Source: an uncultured Thermomicrobiales bacterium
Lineage (GTDB): Bacteria > Chloroflexota > Chloroflexia > Thermomicrobiales > Thermomicrobiaceae
Assembly (NCBI GenBank): GCA_937891245.1
Contig: CALAGB010000465.1
Span: 1 to 19,134 of the forward strand
Direction of reading: 5' to 3'
Length of the DNA stretch: 19,134 nt
Positions 1 to 7,944 of this stretch are shown one piece after another. The stretch's first letter is position 1, and each line of letters starts with the position of its first letter. The notes under the pieces are model-generated. The model saw nothing but the letters and a program-made list of their open reading frames with translations. It had not been told where the DNA came from and did no database searches. The translations under genes and the position numbers were made by a program.

Positions 1-696
1 CTACCTGGTGCGGAAGATGTCCGCGCGGGAACGAGTACGGGAAGCGCCGGGAGCGCGGCAGGACAACGCACCCGATACGGCGGTGGACTGCTTCGGCGGG
101 GCGGTGATGTGGGCGCCGATCTGCTCGACCTCCGCGAGAGTTAACCCGGCCAGGTGCGCCGACGTGTCAATGGTGGCGCCGCTGCGCGCGAAGTCGACGC
201 CGCTGCCCGAATACCAGGTGCGCTCCGTGAACGGCGGCGAGGCGGGCGGCTCCAAGGTGCCGTTGTGGTTGAGGATGTCGAGCGCCCAGCCGATGGGATT
301 GCCGTCATCCGGCTCCCATGTCCGCGTCTGGGTTTCGCTGTCGATGACGCGAGGATCGCCGTTCGCCCAGCCGGCCTCGTCTTCCGGATCGAACACCCGC
401 TCGTAGACCGTGATCGATGGGGCGATCGCGCGCGGCAGGACGGCGATGATCGGTTCGTCGCTCCACAACCACACCCGATGCCCGCTGGTCAGCATGGCGG
501 AGACGACCTTCCCGTCGTGCAGCACAGTCGTCTTGTCGATTGACTGCTGCGCCCCGGAGGCGTCGAAAAGCAGATCACCCGGCGCAAGCTCCACGGGGTA
601 TGCGTGCCGAGCTTGAGGAACAATCTCACCGATGTCGACCAGTAGGGGAGCAGCGACTGCGCTGGGGTCACCCGCGTTCCGAGAGACGGCGCTCAT
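1..696 (-). CDS. Hypothetical protein, coupled to the upstream gene
   Basis: Unrecognised protein of 231 residues. The stop codon TAG occupies bases 1-3, so the gene is complete although it touches the window edge. I chose the ATG at 694-696 (MSAVSRNAG...) because it overlaps the TGA of the upstream gene as ATGA; a start 11 codons earlier (729) would overlap that gene by 37 bases. No signal peptide or membrane segment is visible. The middle contains a beta-rich stretch (TVLHDGKVVSAML, then GHRVWLWSDEP), and the last ~30 residues are rich in Arg, Ser and Ala and may be disordered. No catalytic motif was found. The coupling suggests it works with, or is at least expressed with, the gene at 693-1148. 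Function unknown. Confidence 0.6.
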   Translation of the reverse strand: MSAVSRNAGDPSAVAAPLLVDIGEIVPQARHAYPVELAPGDLLFDASGAQQSIDKTTVLHDGKVVSAMLTSGHRVWLWSDEPIIAVLPRAIAPSITVYERVFDPEDEAGWANGDPRVIDSETQTRTWEPDDGNPIGWALDILNHNGTLEPPASPPFTERTWYSGSGVDFARSGATIDTSAHLAGLTLAEVEQIGAHITAPPKQSTAVSGALSCRAPGASRTRSRADIFRTR

Positions 697-1148
697 AGCG
701 GCGCCGGCCGATCCGCGGTGGCGGGCCATGCGGGTTTGCTGCGGGATGCGCAGTCCGCCCCGACGAACCGGTCGAAATCAGGGCCGTTGTCGACCCAAGT
801 GACCTCCGGGTCGTCACGGTGCTCAGTGGCGGTGCAGCCGCACCGCGACATCCACTCCGCCAGGTGCGCCCTGGTGTCGGCCAGGACCCGTAGCCATTCC
901 GCCGCAGAAGATGCGGCCTGATCTTGCCCGTAGGCGAGTTGGTAGGAGCCCCACAGGGCGGTCAGTTCTTCGACCGCGGCGCCGTGCCGATACCAGCATG
1001 GCGGAATCTCCCGCGGCCGGATTCGGAACCGCCGCACCAACCAGGTGACCCAATGCCCAAGATCCGTCCAGGCGTCGAACGCGTCCCCGGTCGACAGGTA
1101 ATCCCACACGATGGGAATCGGCATCGGTTCTCCGAGCAACTCAGGCAT
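693..1148 (-). CDS. Small Trp-rich hypothetical protein, mobile-element type
   Basis: Protein of 151 residues. The start chosen is the ATG at 1146-1148 (MPELLGEP...), because a GGAGG ribosome site (CCTCC on the plus strand, 1157-1161) sits 8 bases before it; a GTG three codons upstream would abut that site. The sequence is rich in Trp, with a WVTWLVRRF segment, then PPCWYRHGAAVEELTALW, and a Cys-x-Cys near residue 110 (SRCGCTATEH). This pattern recalls small proteins (DUF4913-like) seen on actinobacterial plasmids and integrative elements, but that is from memory of the pattern, not a search. It overlaps the next gene by ATGA and points away from the restriction operon. Biochemical role unknown. 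Confidence 0.6.
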   Translation of the reverse strand: MPELLGEPMPIPIVWDYLSTGDAFDAWTDLGHWVTWLVRRFRIRPREIPPCWYRHGAAVEELTALWGSYQLAYGQDQAASSAAEWLRVLADTRAHLAEWMSRCGCTATEHRDDPEVTWVDNGPDFDRFVGADCASRSKPAWPATADRPAPL

Positions 1149-1346
1149 CCGCTCCACCTCCCGATGATCGTGAGGTCTGCCCGCGTGACGACCCCGTCAT
1201 CAAGAAGTGGTGGGCTCCTTGCGCCGTTGTGGGCTGCGGTCGGTCGTGTGGACTCCCAAGCATCAGCCGTCGATGCTCGCAGCTGACGTGGGGGCGGCCC
1301 GGGATCAAATACGCTCACGACCGCACCGGCCGTACGTTCCGAACAC

Positions 1347-1381
1347 AGGACCAAATGTCGCGTTACTGATCCGAAGGTCCT
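1347..1381. promoter_or_regulatory. Inverted repeat and possible promoter upstream of hsdM
   Basis: Seen directly: the half-sites AGGACC (1347-1352) and GGTCCT (1376-1381) are perfect inverted repeats separated by 23 bases. Just downstream, TAAAGT (1384-1389) could be a -10 element, with a poor -35 near 1361-1366. The repeat lies in the only gap before the restriction operon, which encodes its own Xre repressor at the far end, so it is a candidate operator. This is inference; a 6-bp repeat can occur by chance in GC-rich DNA. Confidence 0.25.
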
Positions 1382-1430
1382 TGTAAAGTCCGTGATACAC
1401 GACAATCGCGACGAGCAGGAACGAGCACGC

Positions 1431-3380
1431 ATGGCAGAGCTGACCGGGGGACCCAAGAGCAAGACGACAGCCCGCGTCGTCTGGTCGACAGCCGACAAGT
1501 TCCTGCGCAACATCGTCGAGGAGGAGGACTACGGCGACTATATTCTGCCGTTCACGGTTCTCCGTCGTCTCGAATGCATGCTCGCCGACACTAAGGACGA
1601 GGTGATCAAGTACGTCGACGGGCTCAGGGGCATGCCGCAGCACCTCATCGACATCGCGGTTAAGGACAGGTTCAGGCTGAGCTTCTACAACGTCTCGCCG
1701 CTCGACCTGGCGACGATTGCCTCGGTCGACGACAACGTGTATAGGTCGCTCAAGAGCTACATCGACTGCTTCTCCAATAACATCGCGGACGTCTGGGTCT
1801 CGTTCGACTTCAACCGGCGCGCGAAGGTCTTGGCTGACGCCAACCGCCTGCTCGCCGTCGTCAAGCACTTCTCAGTCCTCGAACTAGGCCCGGGCGCGCT
1901 AAGCAACACGGGCATGGGCGACATCTTCGAGGATGTCATGTACCGGGCCTTCAATAAGAAGGGGAAGGCCGCTGGTAACTTCTACACGCCGCGTGACGCC
2001 ATTCGGCTGATGGTCGATGTCCTGATCGCCAACGACGACGACACGATCGCGTCGGACCACGCTGCGCGTTCGGTGTATGACCCGACTGCCGGATCCGGTG
2101 GCATGTTGCTTATCGCCCAGGAAGCGCTCAAGCGCACCAACGAGAAGGTCGACGTAACGCTGTACGGCCAGGAGCTCATGCCGGCCGCATTTGCTCTCGG
2201 CAAGGCCGATCTCCTCATCCAGGGCGGTCGTCCCGATGCGATCCAGAAGGGCAATACCCTCATCGAGGACCTCTTCGAGGACCAGACCTTCGACTACGTG
2301 CTCTCGAATCCGCCGTTCGGAGTCGACTGGGAAGTCGAGGAGGAGTCGGTGCGCAGGCAGGCAGGGATGCCGGGCTCGCGCTTCAGCCATGGCCTGCCCA
2401 GCACGTCCGACGGGCAGATGCTCTTCCTCGCGCACTGCGCAACGAAGCTCAGCCCGGCTGGTAAGAACGGCCAGGGGGGCCGTGCCGCAGTCGTCTCGAA
2501 CGCATCGCCCCTGTTCAACAGCGACAGCGGTCCGAACTCGATAAGGCAGTGGCTCCTCGAGGAGGACCTCGTAGATGCGATCATCGCCCTGCCGACGAGC
2601 ATGTTCTACGGCACTGGGATCGCCACGTACGTCTGGATCCTCGACGCGAACAAGGACTCGGACCGTAGGGGCAAGGTCCAGCTCCTCGACGGCTCGGATC
2701 AATGGGCCCCACTGCGCAAGCCCATGGGCGAGAAGCGCCGTGAGGTGGGCACGACGGGACGAGCCAAGCTCCTCGAGGCATACAAGGACTTCGAGTACGC
2801 CGACCCCGCGATCTCTCGCGTGATGACGCCGGAGGACTTCATGTTCCGCGACGTGCCGGTGTACAAGCAAGCACGACTGGAAACCCGGCTCAGCGACGCC
2901 GCTGTCGACGAGCTGAGGGGTCGTCGAGACATCACGGACGCGCACCTCGACGTCTTGCGGTCCCTCGACGGCTCTTCTTGGAACGACCTGCCGAAGGCGA
3001 TTCCTCTGGCCGTGAAATCCGCCGGACTGAAGTATTCGGTCGGGTTGATCGACGCCGCCATGAAAGCGATGGGCGTGGAAGCTGACTCCGCGCCGCTCGC
3101 GGTTGACCGAAAGGGCAAGCCCGTTATCGTCCCTGGTTGGAAGATCATGGAACGAGTGCCTCTAAGCGAAGACCTCGACGAACACATGGCGCGCGAGGTG
3201 CTGCCACATGCGCCGGGCGCTCAGTGGGACGAGAGCAAAGCGAAGCACGGCACCGAGATCCCGTTCACCCGGATTTTCTACGTTCCTGACGTGCCCCGCC
3301 CGTTGGCGGACATTGACTCGGACGTCGAGAAGGCGATGCGCGACCTGATGACGATGTTCGAGTCAGTGAGCGAGAAGTGA
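1431..3380 (+). CDS. hsdM: Type I restriction-modification methyltransferase subunit HsdM
   Basis: Modification subunit of a Type I restriction enzyme. It transfers a methyl group from S-adenosylmethionine to adenine N6 at the site chosen by HsdS, and forms the core of the HsdM2-HsdS and HsdR2-M2-S complexes. The start is set at ATG 1431, which has AGGAA (1417-1421) 9 bases upstream; an in-frame GTG at 1392 would add 13 residues but lacks that support. The product is 649 residues. An N-terminal helical domain (ADKFLRNIVEEEDYGDYILP) precedes the methylase core. The SAM-binding motif DPTAGSGGM starts at about residue 217 and the catalytic NPPFG (motif IV) at about 293. The C-terminal part (DESKAKHGTEIPFTRIFYVP) matches the extension of the longer HsdM class. 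Its TGA overlaps the hsdS start as GTGA. No frameshift or missing motif seen. Confidence 0.96.
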   Translation: MAELTGGPKSKTTARVVWSTADKFLRNIVEEEDYGDYILPFTVLRRLECMLADTKDEVIKYVDGLRGMPQHLIDIAVKDRFRLSFYNVSPLDLATIASVDDNVYRSLKSYIDCFSNNIADVWVSFDFNRRAKVLADANRLLAVVKHFSVLELGPGALSNTGMGDIFEDVMYRAFNKKGKAAGNFYTPRDAIRLMVDVLIANDDDTIASDHAARSVYDPTAGSGGMLLIAQEALKRTNEKVDVTLYGQELMPAAFALGKADLLIQGGRPDAIQKGNTLIEDLFEDQTFDYVLSNPPFGVDWEVEEESVRRQAGMPGSRFSHGLPSTSDGQMLFLAHCATKLSPAGKNGQGGRAAVVSNASPLFNSDSGPNSIRQWLLEEDLVDAIIALPTSMFYGTGIATYVWILDANKDSDRRGKVQLLDGSDQWAPLRKPMGEKRREVGTTGRAKLLEAYKDFEYADPAISRVMTPEDFMFRDVPVYKQARLETRLSDAAVDELRGRRDITDAHLDVLRSLDGSSWNDLPKAIPLAVKSAGLKYSVGLIDAAMKAMGVEADSAPLAVDRKGKPVIVPGWKIMERVPLSEDLDEHMAREVLPHAPGAQWDESKAKHGTEIPFTRIFYVPDVPRPLADIDSDVEKAMRDLMTMFESVSEK

Positions 3381-4558
3381 GCTCGGCGGACGTGAAAACA
3401 GTGCCGCTTAAGTTCATTGGCCGCATAGTCAGCGGTGGCACTCCGCGGTCCGACGACTCGAACTGGGGCGGGGACCTTCCATTCGTGACCCCTCCAGACC
3501 TGAACGGCCTCGATGGGGCGCGCATCTCTGCGTGGGAGAGGTCGCTCACGAGCGAGGGCGCGGCCGACTCGTCGGTCGTCCGCGACGCCGTCCTGCTCTC
3601 GTGCCGCGCACCCATCGGCCATATCGGGATTGCCCTGCGTGAGGTCGCATTCAATCAGGGGTGCAAGGCCATCATCCCAGTTGATCGGAGGGATCTCCGC
3701 TACCTCGCGTACGGGCTCGTCGGTGCCCGCAAAGCGCTCGAGACGGCCGGCCGCGGAACGACCTTCACGGAGCTCTCCACGAGCGCGTTAGGCTCGTTGA
3801 GCCTTCCTTGGCCGGAGGCGTCCAGGAGATCCTTTCTCGCTGACTACCTCGATGGTGAGACGCGACGTATCGGCGCGATGCTCGACAGGCTCGCCGACCT
3901 CGCCGTGAAACTCCGGGAGCGCCGAGGGGCCGCTTGGTCGTCCGTCTACGCACGAGGCTTCGAGACCCGCAGGCTGCAGTGGCTCATGGATGAGGTCGAT
4001 GAGCGGGCGGAGCAGCGGTACCAGGGCCTTCCGCTGCTCTCTGTCTCCATCCATCACGGTGTTCAGCGCCGCGAGGAGTCGACTTCCCGACAGCAGGCCA
4101 GCACGGACCTCTCGAAGTACAAGGTCGCGCGACGAGGCGACATCGCGCTGAATCGGATGCGCGCATTCCAAGGGGGGTTGGGTCAGGCTCGCATCGATGG
4201 CCTCGTGAGCCCGGATTACGCCGTTTTGCGTCCACGAGAGGGATTGACGGCGGACTGGGCCGAGTATGTGATGCGATCTCCCACGTTCGTCGACGAGATG
4301 TCTCAGTGGCTGCGAGGCATCGGTGCTGCGGACCAGAGCAAAGTGCGCACCCCGCGGATCAACGTCCGGGACCTCATGGCGCTGTCGATTCCGATGGCCG
4401 CGTCAGACGAGCTCGGCCGAGTGACCGGGGAACTCGACGAGACCACGGCGCGGATCGACGCCATGCTCGCCAAAGTCGCACAGCTGGAATCCCTGCTCCT
4501 CGAGCGTCGCGCCGCGCTTATTACCGACGTCGTGACCGGGCGGAAGGATGTTGCATGA
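3377..4558 (+). CDS. hsdS: Type I restriction-modification specificity subunit HsdS
   Basis: DNA-recognition subunit of the Type I enzyme; it sets the bipartite target for both methylation and cleavage. It has 393 residues and starts with a GTG that overlaps the hsdM stop (GTGA, 3377-3380). The architecture is the usual two-fold repeat: target-recognition domain 1 (about residues 1-140, opening with PLKFIGRIVSGGTPRSDD), a central helical spacer (about 142-195, DYLDGETRRIGAMLDRL...LRERRGAAWSS), domain 2 (about 200-335), and a distal helical spacer (about 336-393, ELDETTARIDAMLAKV...LLERRAALITDVVTG). The two spacers are clearly related, as expected for the arms that dock two HsdM copies. The target sequence cannot be read from the protein. 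Its TGA overlaps the hsdR ATG. Confidence 0.95.
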   Translation: MSSADVKTVPLKFIGRIVSGGTPRSDDSNWGGDLPFVTPPDLNGLDGARISAWERSLTSEGAADSSVVRDAVLLSCRAPIGHIGIALREVAFNQGCKAIIPVDRRDLRYLAYGLVGARKALETAGRGTTFTELSTSALGSLSLPWPEASRRSFLADYLDGETRRIGAMLDRLADLAVKLRERRGAAWSSVYARGFETRRLQWLMDEVDERAEQRYQGLPLLSVSIHHGVQRREESTSRQQASTDLSKYKVARRGDIALNRMRAFQGGLGQARIDGLVSPDYAVLRPREGLTADWAEYVMRSPTFVDEMSQWLRGIGAADQSKVRTPRINVRDLMALSIPMAASDELGRVTGELDETTARIDAMLAKVAQLESLLLERRAALITDVVTGRKDVA

Positions 4559-7500
4559 GCCACGCGCAGTTGATGGAGCACGAGCTCGAGAACAACATCT
4601 GCGAGGAGCTGGCCGAGCGCGGCTGGCTGTACGAGAACGAGGGAAAGCCGACCGGCTGGGACGCCGGTCTCGCGATGGTGCCTGCCGACGCGCTGCACTG
4701 GATGGCCGCTCAGTACCCGGACGAGTACGAAAAGGCTGTCGCTGGCGACCTGGCCGGCCAGCAGAAGGCGGACGCGGAGCGCAAGCTCCTTGAGCACGTT
4801 TCCAAGGAGCTGGCCAAGGCGACGCGGATGGACCCGACGACCGGTCACCCGGTCGGTGGCCTGCTCGGCGTGTTGCGCAAGGGTTTCTCCTATGCCCAAA
4901 TCGGCCGTCCCACGGCGAAGTTCGGCCCGATGATGACCTTCCCGCCGGCGAACCCGAACCTGACCGAGGTTGTCGAGGCGGCCGACTCAGTCCGACTGCG
5001 CGTCCTGCGCCAGGTGCGCTTCGACACTAAGACGAACGAGAGTATCGACGTCGTGCTGCTGGCTAACGGCCTGCCGGTTGCCACGCTGGAGCTCAAGACC
5101 GACAACACGCAGACCGTCAGCCACGCGATCCGCCAGTACAAGGAGGACCGCAAGCCAGGAAGGAGCCGGCCGCTTCTTGCTCCCAGCCGAGCGCTGGTCC
5201 ACTTCGCGGTGTCAAACGACCTCGTCTACATGACGACCAAGCTGCAGGGTGGGGACACGGTCTTCCTGCCCTTTAACCAAGGCGATGACGGCCACGCGGG
5301 CAACCCTCCGTCGGCGACCGGCTCGTCGACCGACTACCTGTGGCGCGAGATCCTCGCGCGGCCGACCTTCATGCGCATTATCAAGGACTTCGCGCTCTTC
5401 GAGCCGGGCAAGAACGGCAAGCGGGACGAAGGACGCCTCATCTTCCCTCGCTTCCACCAGCTGCGCGCTGTCGAGCGCGTCATCGCGGACATCGAGGCGA
5501 ATGGCCCTGGCAAACGCTACCTGATCTGGCACTCCGCCGGCTCGGGCAAGACGAAGACAATCGCGTGGCTCAGCCATCGCCTGATTCGCCACATGAGCCC
5601 CGCTTCGAAGTCGACGTTCAACTCCATCATCGTCGTCACGGACCGCAGAGCGCTCGACGAGAACATCCGCGACGACATGAAACTCGTTCAGTCGAGCAAG
5701 GGCTTAGTCGTCACCGTCGGGAAGAAGTCCGGGGCGAAATCCCCGCAGTTGAAACAAGCGCTCATTGACGGCGACCACATCATTACGTGCACCCTGCAGA
5801 CCTTCCCTGAGGTCATGGAGCTCATCGAGGACACCGAGGAGCTGCGCGGCAGGCAATGGGCCGTCGTCGCCGACGAGGCGCACTCCTCGCAGTCGGGCTC
5901 CGCAGCCAAGCAGCTGAAAGAGCTTCTCGTTGACGTCGACTTCGACGACGATGAGGCGATCAGCGCCGACGACCTCATGGCTGCCAAGGACTCTGCCATC
6001 GCGGCATCCGCAAATATCACCTTCATCGCCCTGACGGCTACGCCGAAGGCGAAGACACTCCGGCTGTTCGGCACACAGGTGGGGGACAGGTGGGAGGCCT
6101 TTGACACCTACACGATGGCGCAGGCCATCGAGGAGGGGTTCATCCTCGACGTCCTCACAAACTACTCAACCTACGACATGTTCCTTCGCGTGAAGAACAC
6201 ACTCGTTAGCGAGGGGTCCGAGAGCGAGATTCAGGTCAACACCGGCGAGGCAGTCTCCAGCATCGTCCGCTACGCGAGGCTCCACCCGACCGCGATCGCG
6301 CAGAAGGTGCGGGTCGTCGTCGAGCACTTCCGGCGCAACGTCCAGCCGCTCCTCGGCGGCCAAGCTCGTGCCATGGTCGTGACGAGTTCGCGCATGGAGG
6401 CGCTGAGCTGGTCGCGGAAGATGAACGCCTACATCGCCGAGAAGGGCTACGATCTGCACACGCTTACAGCGTTCTCAGGGTCGCTCAACGACGAGGACGG
6501 CGAGAGCGTCACCGAGGTCGCGGTGAACGGCTTGAGCGATGTCGGCAGGGCCTTCCGCGAGGAGGGCATCTATCGCGTGCTCATCGTCGCAAACAAGTTC
6601 CAGACCGGCTTCGACGAGCCTCGACTTATGGCAATGTACGTCGACAAGAAGCTTTCCGGCGTCGCTACTGTTCAGACGCTCTCCCGACTGAACCGCATCT
6701 ACCCGGGCAAGACGGCGCCGATGGTGGTGGACTTCCGCAACACCCCGGCGAGCATCCAAGGCGACTTCAAGCTGTACTACTCAGACGCGCACGTCGACGG
6801 TGACGTCGACCCCAACGCACTCATCACCGTGGGGGAGCGGCTGGACACGTCCGGTCTCTACACGCACGAGGAGATGGAGGCTGTCGCCGACGCCTTTCTT
6901 TCAGTTCTCGGTGGCGGGGGGATCGCCAAGGCGCTGTCGCCGATAAAGAGCCGCTGGAACGGTCAATGGCATCAGGCCGTGCTGTCGAAGGACAAGAAGC
7001 GGAAGGAGGAGCTCGATTCATTCCGCGCTGACGTGCTCGGGTACCGCAATGCTTGGCAATTCCTCAGCCAGATCGTCGACTATCAGGATCCGGAGCTGCA
7101 CCGGCGCGCCATCCTCGCGACGCTGCTGGGCCGCAATCTCCACGCTGACGGCGACGACCGGGACGACAGCTTTCTGGAGGGCGTGCAGCTCTCGGGTGTG
7201 AAGCTCGTCCCGTCCGCGATCGCGGAGGACCACTCGCTCAGCGGGGGCAGCAGCGAGGGCATCAATCTCCCGACCTTCGACGGCGAGCACGCCGGCAAAG
7301 CTTCGCCGAAGCGCGGTCCGCTCGACGAAGCCATCGACAAGGTGAACGAGATGTTCAGGGCCAAGGGGGTCGACGTCAGCCCCGAGAGCGTCTCGGGCTT
7401 CATCACGACCTTCTGGGGCTTCCTCGACGCGAATGAGGAGGCGGTCGCTATGGCGAAGAACAATACCGTGGCCCAGCTCAAGGCTTCGGAGGGGTTCGGT

Positions 7501-7650
7501 GGAGCCGTCGGACTTGCCGTGCTGAACACAGTCCGAGAGTCGCAGGAGATCCAGTCCTACATGACCGACCCGGCATTCCTCGGACAGATCTCGGACATTG
7601 CTGCCGATGCCCTGCACGCGGAATACAACGCCGAGGGGCCGACGCCATGA
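4555..7650 (+). CDS. hsdR: Type I restriction endonuclease/translocase subunit HsdR
   Basis: Motor and nuclease subunit: it translocates unmodified DNA using ATP and cuts at a distance. The start is the ATG at 4555 (MSHAQLMEHELENN...), overlapping the hsdS stop as ATGA with AAGGA upstream inside hsdS; length 1031 residues, normal for HsdR. The N-terminal PD-(D/E)XK nuclease has D165 and E179-x-K181 (TLELKT). The helicase-type motor has Walker A SAGSGKT (327-333), the Walker B/DEAH box DEAH (440-443) and the TATP motif (494-497). Later motor motifs follow (ANKFQTGFDEP, TVQTLSRLNRI), then a helical C-terminus that binds the methylase core. All motifs expected for activity are present. It ends in an ATGA overlap with the Xre gene. 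Confidence 0.96.
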   Translation: MSHAQLMEHELENNICEELAERGWLYENEGKPTGWDAGLAMVPADALHWMAAQYPDEYEKAVAGDLAGQQKADAERKLLEHVSKELAKATRMDPTTGHPVGGLLGVLRKGFSYAQIGRPTAKFGPMMTFPPANPNLTEVVEAADSVRLRVLRQVRFDTKTNESIDVVLLANGLPVATLELKTDNTQTVSHAIRQYKEDRKPGRSRPLLAPSRALVHFAVSNDLVYMTTKLQGGDTVFLPFNQGDDGHAGNPPSATGSSTDYLWREILARPTFMRIIKDFALFEPGKNGKRDEGRLIFPRFHQLRAVERVIADIEANGPGKRYLIWHSAGSGKTKTIAWLSHRLIRHMSPASKSTFNSIIVVTDRRALDENIRDDMKLVQSSKGLVVTVGKKSGAKSPQLKQALIDGDHIITCTLQTFPEVMELIEDTEELRGRQWAVVADEAHSSQSGSAAKQLKELLVDVDFDDDEAISADDLMAAKDSAIAASANITFIALTATPKAKTLRLFGTQVGDRWEAFDTYTMAQAIEEGFILDVLTNYSTYDMFLRVKNTLVSEGSESEIQVNTGEAVSSIVRYARLHPTAIAQKVRVVVEHFRRNVQPLLGGQARAMVVTSSRMEALSWSRKMNAYIAEKGYDLHTLTAFSGSLNDEDGESVTEVAVNGLSDVGRAFREEGIYRVLIVANKFQTGFDEPRLMAMYVDKKLSGVATVQTLSRLNRIYPGKTAPMVVDFRNTPASIQGDFKLYYSDAHVDGDVDPNALITVGERLDTSGLYTHEEMEAVADAFLSVLGGGGIAKALSPIKSRWNGQWHQAVLSKDKKRKEELDSFRADVLGYRNAWQFLSQIVDYQDPELHRRAILATLLGRNLHADGDDRDDSFLEGVQLSGVKLVPSAIAEDHSLSGGSSEGINLPTFDGEHAGKASPKRGPLDEAIDKVNEMFRAKGVDVSPESVSGFITTFWGFLDANEEAVAMAKNNTVAQLKASEGFGGAVGLAVLNTVRESQEIQSYMTDPAFLGQISDIAADALHAEYNAEGPTP

Positions 7651-7856
7651 GCGGAGTTGACCCGGGCGGCTTCGGCGACGTAATCCGCGAGGCCCGCAAG
7701 AAGCGCGGGTGGTCGCAAGTAGAACTCGCGGAGCAGGCTGGGGTCTCACGACCGACCATCGCCCGCATCGAGGGCAATAACGACGTCAACACGGCGACAA
7801 TCGCCAAAATCGCACAGGTGCTCGGACTGACCTTCGAGCTCAGAAACGACGTCTGA
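7647..7856 (+). CDS. Xre/Cro-CI family helix-turn-helix regulator
   Basis: Small DNA-binding protein of 69 residues. Nearly the whole chain is one HTH_3 domain: an N-terminal helix (FGDVIREARKKRGW), then SQVELAEQAGVSRPTIARIE, with Q, LA, GVS and RIE at the positions typical of Cro/CI repressors. The ATG overlaps the hsdR stop (ATGA, 7647-7650), so it is translated as the fourth gene of the restriction operon. A role as repressor of its own operon, like the C proteins of Type II systems, is plausible but inferred; the inverted repeat at 1347-1381 is a candidate site. No HipA-like or other toxin gene follows, so a HipB-type antitoxin role is less likely. Confidence 0.85.
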   Translation: MSGVDPGGFGDVIREARKKRGWSQVELAEQAGVSRPTIARIEGNNDVNTATIAKIAQVLGLTFELRNDV

Positions 7857-7944
7857 CCGTGCGGCCGCTCGTGGGCATGTCTGCGCGACGTCTCTGTCGG
7901 TGCCTGTCTGTAGCGTCGGTTCAACAGCGTCGAAGGGATGCATC

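Noticed and set aside
1899..2945. A long (348-codon) minus-strand open frame opposite hsdM
   Set aside because: It is antisense to a gene with clear methylase motifs. Its composition is that of a shadow frame in GC-rich DNA.
4306..4554. An 83-residue N-terminal extension of HsdR reaching into hsdS
   Set aside because: It lies wholly within the conserved hsdS frame. ATG 4555 with the ATGA overlap and AAGGA upstream fits both the operon pattern and HsdR N-termini.
7018..7749. A 243-codon minus-strand open frame opposite the hsdR end and the Xre gene
   Set aside because: It crosses two well-supported coding genes and shows no recognisable domain.
7900..7944. A GTG start adding 15 residues to the ATPase-nuclease
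   Set aside because: No ribosome site precedes it, whereas AAGGGA stands 6 bases before ATG 7945.
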